Positions 1-11,597 of a stretch of DNA of 40,751 bases are shown here, in pieces. Each line of letters opens with the position of its first letter. Position 1 is the first letter of the stretch. Below the pieces are notes generated by a model that saw only the letters and a program-made list of their open reading frames with translations, searched no databases and had not been told where the DNA came from. The translations under genes were made by a program, and so were the position numbers. The stretch comes from Gamarada debralockiae. Taxonomy: Eukaryota; Ascomycota; Leotiomycetes; Helotiales; Hyphodiscaceae. The DNA is taken from contig NXFV01001653.1 of NCBI GenBank assembly GCA_002803225.1, positions 1 to 40,751 on the forward strand, in the 5' to 3' direction.

Positions 1-13
1 CTGAATCGCTTAA

Positions 14-3000
14 ATGGGGGATCCGTTGTCCGTTGCAGCCAGTGTTGCTGGCCTAATCACGATTGCAGAAACGGTTATCCGCAATGGATACCAGTACATC
101 AAGGACGCAAAAGACGCAGGGAGCCAAATAGCAACATTGATCTCAGAGATTACGAACCTGTTCGGCGTACTTCATAGCTTACATCTTGTCGCTTGTCGCT
201 TTGAAGGCGAGAAGTTCGACTCCACGATGCAAATTCATCACATCCAATCATGCTACTTGATTTTGGAGAAGATACAAAAGCAGCTTGACAAGGTTGACCC
301 GGGTAAATCCCGTAACCCGCTCGACGCTGCAAGGAGAAAGCTTCGATGGCCTCTGTCGAGCTCTGAAACCAAGTCGCTGATTGCTGAAGTGGAGAGGCAT
401 AAGTCAACCCTGAGTGTAGCGTTAACTGCGGACGGAATGTGAGTAGCCACTTCACAAGACCAGTGATTAACCATAGGTGCATGCTGACGACCATTGTGCT
501 TTGAAGGACAGCTTTACTTCTCTCTCTCGCCCGGCAAGATACAGTCATAGAAGGCGTCGCAGAACTGAAATCAGATCTCCGGAAGAGGCGTGCACAACAA
601 GCAGTCATAGCATTTGGTATATTCGATGTCGGATTCCGGTGTTTGCCGTAGTATATGCTGACCACAAGCTCATGCAGACAAAGAACGTCAAAAGATCCTA
701 GACTTCTTAGGATCTGCAAACCCAAACAAGAATCAAGATACTGGAATCAGGCTGCGGCAACCTGGTACTGGAATTTGGTTCACTGATGGAAAGGAATTCA
801 AAGATTGGTACTCTACCAGGGCTGCGAAGCTATGGCTTTTCGGTATTCGTAAGTGCAGCCATAGCGGGGGTGGTTACAACTTCGAAAGACAGGAACTAAT
901 GGCATGTGCGTTTGAACAGCTGGGGCAGGAAAGACTATCCTGACGTAAGTTCCAACTACCCTTAAACTTCTGTGATACGCAATCTGATATCTTAGATCAA
1001 CCATCATCCAAGAAACGCAAAAACTAATCGACCAGAACCACGGTATCGATGGCCTGGCGTTCTTCTATTGTGATTACAAGGAAATTTCGACCCACGACCC
1101 AATCAACATATTAGGCTCCCTCATCAAGCAATTTGCATTGCAGAATGAGCAAGCCTTTGCGAGTCTGGATACTTTTTACAAGAATCACAACCCGGAAGAA
1201 AAGCCAGCAACCCCACCAACTGCAAAAGAGCTCTGCAAATTTTTGCAGAGCATAGCGACGTGTTTCCAAAACGCATTCATCATTGTTGACGCCCTAGACG
1301 AGTGTGTGAAAGATCGATCTCATGTTGTCGACCTTCTTCGAAGCCTTAATGCTGCTGGTGATAGCAATATCAACACTCTCTTTACCAGCCGCCGGGAAGT
1401 CGATATCGAGGACTACCTCTCGGAATACGAACAAGTCTCTATAGCAGCGAGAAGTAGCGACTTGAAACTTTACGTTGCCTCTGAGATTGAACAGCGTATT
1501 CAAAAGAAGCAGCTCCGATTGCGGGACCCCTCGTTGAAAGAGCACATCATGGAACGTCTGATCGGAGGGGCCGAGGGCATGTGAGTCGCTTCCATTCCTT
1601 TTCGACTTACCACGTTACTTATCTGAGTGGCCAGGTTTCGATGGGTGACTTGCCAGATGGACTATCTGTGCGAACTTAACAACGATGCAGCTCGTCGCAA
1701 AGCACTAACGTCACTGCCGCCGACTCTTTTCGCCACCTACGAACGAATATTAGAAAGGGTCAACGCCAGCAATGAAGGGAACAAAATTCTCGTGGAGCGA
1801 GTCTTACGGTGGATCATTTGTGCAAAGAGTCCGCTTTCGACAGAGGCTTTATTAGAAGCAGTCTCTATCAACGAAGGTGACGAATTTCTGGACCGAGATT
1901 CGATCACTGAGGAGGAAGAGATTTTGAGGTGGTGCAGCAGCCTTGTTAGAAGAAGATCTGACTCGAGCGGGATCGAGTTAGCCCACTTCACGGTCAAGGA
2001 ATTCTTATTAGCTATCGACCCCATCAAAAACAGCGACTTTGCCCGGTATCGCATCCAACCAGAGGATGGAGATGTCGAGTTGGGGAGAGTTTGCTTGACC
2101 TATCTCTGCCTGAAAGACTTCGCCACGGATACATGCAAGGATAAGTACGAGGTCTGCCCACGAGATACAGAATTCCCATTCTGGAGTTATGCAGCCCAGC
2201 ATTGGGATGACCATGCTTGCGATCACCTCGAAGACGATGTCTTGATGCGATTGTCACGAATTCTTTTTGCACCGTCGAAGAGTCATCAATTCCATTGCTG
2301 GGCTGAGAGTGTGTACGAGGGGTTTAATAGGTACCGCGACATTAAACTCAACACCGCCAATACAACACCGCTACATTGGGCTGCGAGCCTTGCGCTAGCT
2401 GAGCTCTGCCAGTGGATAGTCAAACAAGGCTGTGATGTGAACAAATCAAGTATATTGGGGCCTCCCCTTCAGTGCGCTCTGCTTGGTAGAATCAATTTCT
2501 ATGAAGGCGATATGGATATATATGAAGCAACGATAGATCCGAAGTGGCGAAGACTAGCAAGAGCGAGCACAGTAAAAACCCTTTTGGATGCAGGGGTAAG
2601 CTTGGAGTTCAGGCCAGATACGCGGCACTCTTTATCTCCCCTCGGAGTGACCTTAAGAACATCGGACGAAGATCACGCGCAACTCCTGCTTGAAGCTGGA
2701 GCAGTACTTGACATTGACTGTATCAACTACATGCTATCTCGTTATGATGAAGACGACGACGAGGATGACGAAGATGAAGATGACGAAGATGAAGATGATG
2801 AAGATGACGAAGATGAAGATGGCGAAGATGAAGATGACGAAGATGACGACCGCATGTTTGGGTGGTTTCTAAAGTCCGTTACAGAAATGAACGTTCGAGA
2901 TGAGGATAGATCCGAATTTATCAAACTTGGACTCAGGTACAAGGAAAGTCGTGAGAAGGCAATCAATCTGCTGGAAAACGGGGCCCCTCCGAGAAAGTCT

Positions 3001-6000
3001 TCTGGAGATCATATGACAGATTATACCCCGTCCCTTCTGGACGCAGCTACGTGTGGACAAGATCGAGTGGTATCGAAACTACTTTGCCACGTCGGCTTAG
3101 ACATTGATGCAGCAAAAGACGAGGACGGAAACACAGCACTCCATCGTGCATCCAAAAACGGTCATGCCGAGGTTGTGAGGATCTTACTTGAGAACGGAGC
3201 AGGCGTTGACACGAGAAACAAACATGGAGAGATGCCCAGCTACTTAGCGATAGCTTATGGAGACTCTTTCCAAGTTCTTCAATTACTAGGAATGAAGGGA
3301 GCCGACCTCACGAAGACAAACGAGGATGGTGAGACCCTTTTACATCTGGCCGCCGCGGGACATAATCTACAGATTATACAGTACTTAATGAGGTCCAGAC
3401 AGGACCCAAGTTGTCTGGCGATAAGGACATCAGATGGACGAACTCCACTACTGTGCGCTGCAGGGACTGGCTCTTGCGAAATCGCCCAGTTCCTTATCGA
3501 GAAATCTTGTGAAGTCGATATTAACCTAAGGTCGTCAGATGGCCGCTCCTGCCTTCACTTCGCTGCATCATCTGGAAACGTAGACATGGTAAAATTCTTC
3601 CTAAGCAAAGGAATACCGATCGATGAGAGGGCAGAAGATAACTCTACCGCATTACATTATGCCGCTGAAGGATCGGCAGTTTGTCTGGACGTACTCAGAT
3701 TCCTTCTCAAAAAGGGTGCGGATAGTTCCATTCCCAGAAGTGACGGATGCCTTCCAATACATCTCGTTGCTCAAAAGAGCTCCTGGGAAGCTGAGATGGC
3801 GCTGAAGGAACTGTTAGCTTGTCCCGGTAACGACTCCGCTAGCCTGAATATAAAATCAAAGGCCGGCTATACGCCACTACAACTCATCACCCATCACACA
3901 AGATTCAACTATAGCAGTTCTGAAATGATCAAACTTCTGAGCAGCTGCGCAAATATAGATCTTAACTGTCCTGACAGCGATGGGCAGACTCCCTTGATTT
4001 ACTTGGCGGGAAGACTGAACGATTGGAGCACAAAGAAGCGACAAATAATCAATGCTATGAACTACCTTCTGCTAAAAGGAGCAAAGAGCGATTCAAAGAA
4101 TGTTCAGGGCAGCACTGCATTGCACTGTCTCTGCAAAATGGAACCCGATAGTACTGTGGGAGAAGCGATTCAAGCACTTCTCGACAGCGGTGCAGATCTC
4201 GGCATAAAGGATCAAGCAGGTGATATAGTCTCTGATATTCTCTTCGACAGATGGGCCAAAAATCAAATCGCTCCCAGTGCCCTGTCATTTGCCACAGCTA
4301 TTACTGTGTCAGTGATCGGTCGCATTCCCATCGACGAGCTTCGAAGTATATGCAGAAATGGATTGCGACCATTGAGCATTGCAATTATAGCCAAGAATGA
4401 GCCACTTATTAAGCTCCTTTTGGATCGTAAGCAGAACGTTGACCAAAGGGATTCGGATGGATTTGATAACACACCACTGGAGTTGGCATGCTTATATGGG
4501 TGCAATATCACGACTTTCAAGGCTATGCTTTCAGTCAGCAGAAATCCATCAGGCGCACATCAATCAACCAAGAGGTTTTCATGCTGGAATTTATTACACT
4601 TTGCAGCAAGCAGTGGGCAGGAGAGCATCCTGAACCTTCTCCTTGAAGCAGAAATAAAATGGGATTTGGAAGCCCGAACGTCTGCTGGCAGCACTGCGCT
4701 ACTATTAGCCGCTGGAAATGGCCATTTTAGTACTGTCGATCTGCTTCTTGAGAAAGGCGCTGATCTGAAGGCAAAGGATAACGAAGGCGGGAATATTATT
4801 CACAAAGCTGCTAATTTTGGGCAAGTCAACGTTTTGCAACATTTGTTAGCAAAACAGGTTCAATGGGATCTTAATGCCCGAATGCCTAATGGCAGCACAG
4901 CATTATTGCTAGCAGCTGGAAATGGCCATTCTTCAACTGTCAACCTGCTCCTTGAGAAAGGTGCTGATCCTAAGGCAAAAGATTACCTAGGCTGGAATTT
5001 CGTTCATTATGCTGCCAGGTTTGGGCGAGATATCGTCTTGCAACTCTTCCTAACAAAGCAAGTCGAATGCGATCTTGAAGCTCGGCTGCCTGATGGTAAG
5101 ACAGCATTGCTAGTAGCAGCTAGAAATGGCCATTCTTCAATAGTCGACCTGCTCCTTAAGAAGGGTATTAATCTAAAGGCGAAAGATAACCAAGGCTGGA
5201 ACGCTATACATACTAGTGCCGGGTTTGGGCAAAATAATATCTTACAACTCTTGTTAACAAAGCAAGTCGAATGGGATCTTGAAGCTCAACTGCCTGATGG
5301 CAAGACAGCATTGCTGCTAGCAGCTGGAAATGGCCATTCTTCAACTGTCAGCCTGCTCCTTGACAAGGGCGCTAATCCGAAGGCAACGGACGACCAAGGC
5401 TGGAATGCTATTCATATCGCTACGAGTTCTGGACGAGAAAACATCTTGCAGCTCTTGTTAGCAAAGGCCATCCAATGGGATCTTGAAATTCGAACGTCTA
5501 ACGGCGAGACCGCACTATTACTAGCCGCTAGAAGTAGCCATTTTAGTATTATAGAGTTGCTTCTTAAAAAGGGAGCTGACTTTAAGGCAAAAGACAACTA
5601 TGGCTGGAACATTATTCATTATGCTGCTGGTTTTGGACAACTTAGCATTCTACAGCTCCTATTGGCAAAGCCAGTGGTTGAATGGAACCTGGAAGCTCGA
5701 TCAACCGATGGCGAGACAGCGTTACTAGCAGCAGCAAGAAATGGACATTCTTCTACTGTTCGTCTGCTTCTTGAAACGGAGGCTGATCTTGAGGCGAAAG
5801 ACAACGACGGCTGGAACATTATTCATCATGCTGCTGGTTCTGGACAACTTAGCATTCTACAGCTCCTATTGGCAAAGCCAGTGGTCAAATGGAACATGGA
5901 AGCTCGAACAACCGATGGCGAGACAGCGTTACTAGCAGCAGCAAGAAATGGACATTCTTCTACTGTTGGCCTGCTTCTTGAAAAGGAGGCTGATCTTGAG

Positions 6001-6888
6001 GCGAAAGATAACCAAGGCTGGAATATTGTTCATCATGCTGCTGGTTTTGGACAACTTAGCGTCCTACAACTCTTACTGACAAAGCAAGTCGAATGGAACC
6101 TGGAGGCTCGAACAAATAAGGGTGAGACAGCGCTACTAGTCGCCGCAAAACGTGGACATTCTAATACCCTGGAATTCCTTCTCGAAAAGGGAGCATGCAA
6201 ATTGACCGCACTACATGATGCAGCTGAGAGTGGACAAGAAGCCATAGTTAAGCTACTGCTCGAAAGAGGGTACGATATAAATGCAAAGATTGATTCCGGG
6301 TGGACAGCACTACAGATCGCAGCCGAAGAAGGCCACATGGCGATAGCCCAGATCCTGCTTGACAGGGGAGCCAACGTCAATGGAAAGACTGATTCCGGGT
6401 GGACGGCGCTACAGATCGCAGCCGAAGAAGGCCACATGGCCATAGTCCAGATCCTGCTTGACAGGGGGGCCAACGTCAATGGAAAGACTGATTCCGGGTG
6501 GACGGCGCTACAGATCGCAGCCGAAGAAGGCCACATGGCCATAGTCCAGATCCTGCTTGACAGGGGGGCCAACGTCAATGGAAAAACTGATTCTGGGTGG
6601 ACGGCACTCCACGGCGCTGCTGGGTGTGGACACATCGCGGTGGTCCGACTACTACTAGAGAACGGAGTTGATGTTACAGCAAAGGAGAGCGATGGAGGCA
6701 CAGCCCTCCATAGCGCAGCCGCATGCGGACATGAGATAGTGGTCAAACTACTACTTGAGAAGGACGTCGACGTTGGTGCAAAGCAATCACTTTGGATGGA
6801 CAGCACTACACAGCGCCGCTGCATTTGGCTATGCGACAGTGGTAGAACTGCTCTTGGAGAACAACGCTGGGATCGAGATAAAGGATAA
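14..6888 (+). CDS. NLR-like STAND protein: HeLo-like N-terminus, NACHT, long ankyrin array
   Basis: Predicted intracellular signal-transducing NTPase of the fungal NLR type, a class linked to non-self recognition and programmed cell death. Proposed exons are 14-438, 507-616, 669-848, 920-944, 996-1580 and 1635-6888. They sum to 2,192 codons plus stop, every junction is GT...AG, and frame is kept. Residues 1-100 begin MGDPLSVAASVAGL, typical of the HeLo-like/Fungal_N domain. The P-loop GIPGAGKT lies at about 237-244 and is split by the 25-nt exon 4. Walker B FIIVDALDEC is at 341-350, followed by a TSRRE sensor-like motif. Ankyrin repeats run from about residue 686 to the end and include an acidic run (813-847), eight 68-69-residue units and three nearly identical 33-residue units. 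The frame appears shifted near 6785, so the annotated end is probably a truncation. The start at 14 is the first Met and fits the domain start. The family call is strong; the trigger and partner are unknown. Confidence 0.88.
2746..2850 (+). repeat. GAY/GAR codon microsatellite encoding a 35-residue acidic tract
   Basis: Thirty-five consecutive codons encode only Asp or Glu, apart from one Gly. They are built from imperfect GATGAAGATGACGAA-type units inside the large last exon of the NLR gene. The tract interrupts the ankyrin region at residues 813-847. Replication slippage is the likely origin. The array is in frame, so length changes in multiples of three would be tolerated. Confidence 0.9.
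4660..6200 (+). repeat. Tandem array of 204-207-bp double-ankyrin units
   Basis: Eight units start at a Trp/Cys-Asp/Asn-Leu codon run at 4660, 4864, 5068, 5272, 5476, 5683, 5890 and 6094, so the period is 204 bp, or 207 where one extra Val codon is present. Each unit of 68-69 residues holds two ankyrin repeats: one with the core TALLLAAGNGH and one with GWNIIHHAAGFGQ. The eighth unit is cut after its first half and joins a conventional 33-residue array. Regular spacing and high similarity point to unit duplication and homogenisation rather than old divergence. Confidence 0.88.
6292..6588 (+). repeat. Three nearly identical 99-bp ankyrin repeats
   Basis: Units start at 6292, 6391 and 6490 with exact 99-bp spacing, and each encodes one 33-residue ankyrin repeat with the core GWTALQIAAEEGHMAI. 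Counting by eye, units 2 and 3 differ at one base and unit 1 differs from unit 2 at about five. The next unit, at 6589, diverges quickly. The near-identity implies recent duplication or gene conversion. Confidence 0.92.
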
Positions 6889-7012
6889 GGTTGGAAGGAC
6901 AGCACTGTATTTGGCAACAGAGTGTGGGCACGATGCTGTCGTGCGGTTGCTCCTTGAGCAAAACTGTCAAAATGCCGTTGGCACAAAAGGCGGACTGAAC
7001 ACCAGCCCTTGA
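6785..7012 (+). pseudogene. Out-of-frame continuation of the NLR ankyrin array
   Basis: After about 6783 the annotated NLR frame turns into non-ankyrin sequence and stops at 6888. The neighbouring plus frame instead reads NHFGWTALHSAAAFGYATV and a further full repeat, ending with a stop at 7012. Removing one C from the 'aaagCaat' context near 6785 would join the two with correct ankyrin spacing. This is therefore the former C-terminus, lost by a single-base insertion or by a sequence error. The restored part would add about 1.5-2 repeats and a short tail. Confidence 0.8.
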
Positions 7013-8245
7013 TGCAAGGGACGCCGAAGAATCGAAGACCTTGAATTTGCTCGTGCCCGAAATGGCTCTGACTTTCCATAGCACTTCCAAAGTCGATAAG
7101 CATAATCTCTTTGCATTGCAGTCGTTGCTGGATGCTCCGTCATTGTTCACGATCGCCGTCCTGCAGTAACAGAATACGTGTCTCGATAAATGGAAACAAT
7201 TCTATAGCGGCAGGCGATTGTTGGTGCAGTTTGCTAGGGAGGATTCATTGCGTGGGACTATTCATTTTGTTTTAGGGCCAGAGTTGGCTTTGATATAACG
7301 CTAGGGAGTGTAGTTTTAGATAGACGTTGATTTTCATCTGAACGATTTGAAAGGAAGAATACGAAGTACAGGTGCAAAACTACTTGGTTACGGGAAAATC
7401 CAATGTCTGATTGGAGGATTCTTCATTGTTCATTAAAGTTCTTGCCCTACTTCCAAGGTTCTTGTAGCCACAAAGAATGGCATCCTAAATCATTCCCGCA
7501 TACTTCAATCGCTCGTCGAGTCTCAAATGCGGGGCTCTCCCTGTTATCTGTGTTCAGCCCAAGCCTTAACATTTATGGTGGTGGTTAGTCTCCCCATTGA
7601 AGCAGGATTTGGATATTTGTTGCATTTTGGGGCGTTAGAATACAGCTGCAACGTTGCAAAACACACATCCACTTCCTCCTGCACGAGCTCCATCACTTGG
7701 CGAGCGGTGCGGTCATTGGATAGCTTGTCGCGTTGTTGTAGTAGGAGTAGGCAGAATGTTCAAACTTTGGTCTCGATCGGGAAAGAGCACCGAAATCTGC
7801 ATTGCGCCTTTCTCGGGACTGACTTGAGGCTCTGATATGCCGGCAGCCATCTTGCAGGAACGGTGGGTGGTGCCAAGCCACCGAGAATTCTGCCTCGGTT
7901 GAAGTTGTCAAATCTACACCGGAAGGGATAACTTTATAACCACGCATCTATATAAGGTCTCGTATAGCTTAAATTGATTGCCCTGGTCTAATTTACAACC
8001 CACTCAAAATCTAGTAAAGATAATGACATTGGGCTGAGTTATAAGAGACTCTTTAAAGTAGTCGAAACTCGACTCGGCGAAAATCGAGAAAAGGAGGCTT
8101 AAATCAGTGAAATTCAGTAGCAATTTTAGGATTACGTGTGTGTTTTTGGATAGGATTTTTGCTCTTCTATAAATTAACTTTATTAGTGTTTATACTATGT
8201 TTATCGACCTAAATTATAATAGTATTACTTAAAATCCTATCTTCC

Positions 8246-8431
8246 TGTGACGGCAGGAGCGAAGCAATGGTCTGAAGCGCAAAGATCTAAGTCTTATTGT
8301 CTGTCAAAATACTAAACTAAGGAAGGAAGGAAAAGGCCAAAGGAATGGAATCTAGCCCAACCTTAGGCGAAACAGGCGAAACCGCCAAGCTGTCGCATAG
8401 TAAGCCACATGTGACGACGACTGCCGTCACA
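8246..8431. mobile_element. Solo LTR or LTR-like element, 186 bp, with 5-bp target duplication
   Basis: The element begins TGTGACGGCAG (8246-8256) and ends with its exact reverse complement CTGCCGTCACA (8421-8431), giving the TG...CA ends of retroviral-type integration. It is flanked on both sides by CTTCC (8241-8245 and 8432-8436), a 5-bp target site duplication as made by LTR retrotransposon integrases. No internal coding region is present, which fits a solo LTR left by recombination. The 11-bp perfect terminal repeat is long for an LTR, so a non-autonomous terminal-inverted-repeat element is an alternative. Orientation is not determined. Confidence 0.75.
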
Positions 8432-9026
8432 CTTCCGGCACGCTTTTGTATAAAGTCACTCTTTTCCCTATACAAAATTAGAGCCCTGTCAAATGCCAAG
8501 CTTTTAATTTATTAATCGGATCGCGAAAACCCATTTCAAAGGTCAATTTCTACCCTCTTTATTACTCAGCCAAAACATATGATTTTAATTATTCCTCTTA
8601 ATATGTAAAATACTAGGCATTGCATACATCTTAAGCTAGGTAGGGCTATTACAAATGCGTAGCTATAAAGCTAGAATTTTCGAAAGGGGTGCTGCACGAA
8701 AAGTGTGCTGCGTATCGAAAAATCGCCAACTCTTATCAATTAAGCTCAAACCAAACGTTTTCTTAACTTGGACATCAATACAGACAGGTGAAAGTCTAAC
8801 CTCTGCACAAAAACTCCCCAATTGGCGCGATGTCGTAGGATAGGTGACTTCCTAGTTTGAGCCTTGTGGTGAGCTCAAATTACATTTCAATTTAATTTAG
8901 CTTCAACTGCCCAGACCCAAGAGTTTATAGCTAAAATTGACACAATTGTCGGAGGATGATACTTGGTTGCACATCGCCGATCATAACACGCCGATCGTGT
9001 CCAGAAAACACTGTTGTACAACCCAT

Positions 9027-9122
9027 CTGACCGAAATAATGTACCGAAGCAAGTGGCTTCGGCTAGCACAGACCCAAAAACAACCAAAATCGCTTTTAAA
9101 TCTCCCGTATTATTTCGGTCAG
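9027..9122. repeat. 14-bp inverted repeat around a 68-bp spacer
   Basis: CTGACCGAAATAAT at 9027-9040 is matched by its reverse complement ATTATTTCGGTCAG at 9109-9122. No target duplication is evident outside the arms. This could be a small decayed transposon or a transcript hairpin; nothing else supports a function. Confidence 0.45.
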
Positions 9123-10599
9123 ACATTGTAGGAACTCTCGCTGCAGGGATAGCCGCAGCACAACCTTTTGGTGCCAAGTTCTGCGATACGGCAGAACGAA
9201 TAATATTCCAAATCTCCTCAATTCAATAAATACAGTACAGCGAATGCAGGTCATCAGTAATGATCTTGTAATATTTATCTTGAGTTTACAACATTCCAAA
9301 TAGCAGAAAGATGTTGCCTATCGGCCTGAGAGATCACACATGCGTGTAGCACTACGGAACTAGATTCTCGAATAGGGTTCTTAACTGAAGAAGGTCAGAA
9401 TAAGGCACCTGCAGATTCGAAGGCATTGGATAGGAAGCCGTGGATAGATATTAATAGTGCGAGAGCCGTCCGATCTTTGTAAGGAAAAAAACTCTCTCGC
9501 AGGAAGGGAAGGGGTAGGCAAAAACAACTGTAAGCAGCAACTCGCCTAGCGCAGCACGGTAGAAGAGTTGCCTCTCATTAGCTATCTTCTGCAGCATTAC
9601 GGATTTAGCACGATTACCACCCTGTCGGTCCAGTAAGAATTGAGGCTATCCTCCATGCGGCGTCGTTACCGTCGTTGGGCGAAGTATGAGCCTCAACGTT
9701 CTGAGCCGCATCATTTGGTAAATGGCCAGCGACGCGAGACACAATGGACGCCTCCCCGCCATCTCGCACCGCATACGGGCCTTCTAGAAGACCTCATTCT
9801 AGAAATTACTCTCACCATTCTCATCACTTCATACCACACGTCGGAACTTGACCGCTAATCCTGCCCGAGGCAAAATGATTGGGGAGGTCTGCCGTGTGCG
9901 AAAGGAACGTAGGGCCGAGGTATATCTGCGCTCGGGGCTGGTTGCCAAGCTGTCGGGCAAGCTGTCGATCTGGAGTAATTTCGAAGCCTACAAACTGTCC
10001 AACGAGACTACTTGATTTGTCCAGGTTGCCACACACACGTGGGGGTTTCACAGTTTTAACGGTAACACCTGCCAACTTTGGACGTGCCATGATTCGTGGG
10101 GCGCTCCACTAGTTCCCGTGCGACTAGGCCAAGTCGCGGCAGAACAGAGCCTCGCCAATGAAACGCTGGCTCTCGGTAATTTTCCAATCCCCCAGCACAC
10201 TTGTAGTCCTCTCTCACTCGCTCGCTTAGCATCAACAGCTCCCCTGAAGCAGCCTAATTGGCTTGCGCAAAACCATTTTTAACTTTTAACTTTTGATATC
10301 GGGAATATATCTCAACATGATCATTGTTTGTATATCATTATCACTTGGTAATGGTCTGGTCACTTTTGATTGTTTAGATGAAGAGAGGAATATCAGAGAT
10401 GCATAAAGCTAGACCTAATTGTCCTGAGGATTGGCCGACGGCTTCTTGGGCGGAACTGAGGCCCATTGTCTTCAGCTGCTGTCTCTCCCATCTATTTAAC
10501 ACCCATCCCGTCCATCTCCTCAAACTTCCAAGTCTCCCTCCAGTCGTCTTTGTCACTCTCTAAGGTTGCTTTCGCGTTCTGGTACACTTTAAGCTGAAA

Positions 10600-11030
10600 A
10601 ACACTTCAGATTTCCTTCTCTCATCGACATACCACCTTTTGAGATATGCTACTCATTGTCTTCGAATATCATCGCCAACTCCTCCAGATTTACCCGCAGC
10701 TTCGCCTCGATTGTTGGTGTCTCGCTCCCTCAATCCAAGTTTGGATAACAGTCCCTCCTTCAACTCTACATTGTCCTTCTACCGACGTCCTTCCTCCGTC
10801 GAGACAACATGCCTCAAGTCCCGCGCAACCCACCGTCTCGACTACCTCGACCGCAACCGGCGGATCCGCACAAGTGTCGTCATCCTCATCGGCTGTCCAG
10901 CGCTATTGACTACTCGATACGCACCTCCGGCAACATGCCTCAGTGCCAGTCGAATCCGTCGCCGTCACCAACTCCTCCTACACCTCAACCACAGCCAGCT
11001 GATCCATGTGAGTTTCGCCACCTGACCACC
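10600..11030 (+). repeat. PQPADP Pro-rich module, copy 1 (two modules)
   Basis: A pyrimidine-rich leader is followed by an ATG (about 10809) and codons reading MPQVPRNPPS..LPRPQPADPH. About 100 bp on, a second ATG (about 10935) reads MPQCQSNPSPSP..PQPQPADPC and ends at a donor-like GTGAGT inside the Cys codon (GATCCAT|GTGAGT). The same two-module layout occurs on the minus strand near 16 kb, and a one-module version near 19.65 kb. The shared piece looks like a short first exon of 20-30 codons with its pyrimidine-rich upstream region. I could not identify a common second exon. The protein family is not recognised. Confidence 0.5.
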
Positions 11031-11597
11031 CTATACCAAGCACCATTATCAATCATCTCGAGGAACATGGTGCTGACATTGAGGTAGTCGTTGGCAGATA
11101 ATCCGCAAATGGGCGAAAAAGTGGTTAGGTTGCAGGATGGGCACGATTCCTCATTTACATGGTCGTTGGCATACCGAGAATGGGAGAGGAGGTGGTCCGG
11201 TATTGCGCTTCTCGGTCCTTCGTTGACAATACCATCGTCGTCCATTGCTGCTGGCGTTCATTTTGCGGTTCCGGCCTTCCTCTCTTCAAACTTCATCAGC
11301 CGGCTCTACATTTCATTAGCAACAATTCAAAGCACGATGAAACATCAAACCTTTATACACTCTCCTGCTTATCTCCCAAAACCAACATTGTCCTTCTCTC
11401 AATCTGTTCACTTCCCTCCCTACCTACTACCCACCTACTTCTCCAACACCACTTCAACTTCAGTCGTCATTAGTGAGACATGGAGTTTGCTAAGGAACCC
11501 CTTTTCAGAATCAGACAAAGCCTTGGATACCAGCACCTTTACTGATGAACCAGTTTAGTAAGTTGAAGCGGTTTGATTGATAGCACAATCCCATTCA

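Larger units (their letters stand above)
7013..10600. other. Gene-poor intergenic region
   Basis: No open frame here looks coding on either strand: the short frames have no recognisable domain, no supported splice partner and odd composition. The stretch from about 8080 to 8660 is AT-rich and holds a solo LTR. A 14-bp inverted repeat lies near 9.03-9.12 kb. I see no tRNA or rRNA. The first 200 bp or so after 7012 probably include the NLR 3' untranslated region. Confidence 0.5.

Noticed and set aside
477..701. Plus frame beginning GTG at 477
   Set aside because: It overlaps NLR exon 2 in the wrong phase. The correct exon starts at 507 after a CTGAC branch site and keeps the protein in frame.
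150..725. 191-codon minus-strand frame at the left edge
   Set aside because: It lies opposite exons 1-3 of the NLR gene, which splice cleanly on the plus strand and carry the recognised domains.
2742..2966. Minus-strand frame ending in a long poly-Ser run
   Set aside because: It is the reverse complement of the Asp/Glu codon repeat and has no independent support.
6033..7103. 356-codon minus-strand open frame opposite the NLR ankyrin repeats
   Set aside because: It is an antisense shadow of the repeats: it shows the same 33-codon periodicity and Ser/Ala/Pro-rich nonsense composition, with no domain of its own.
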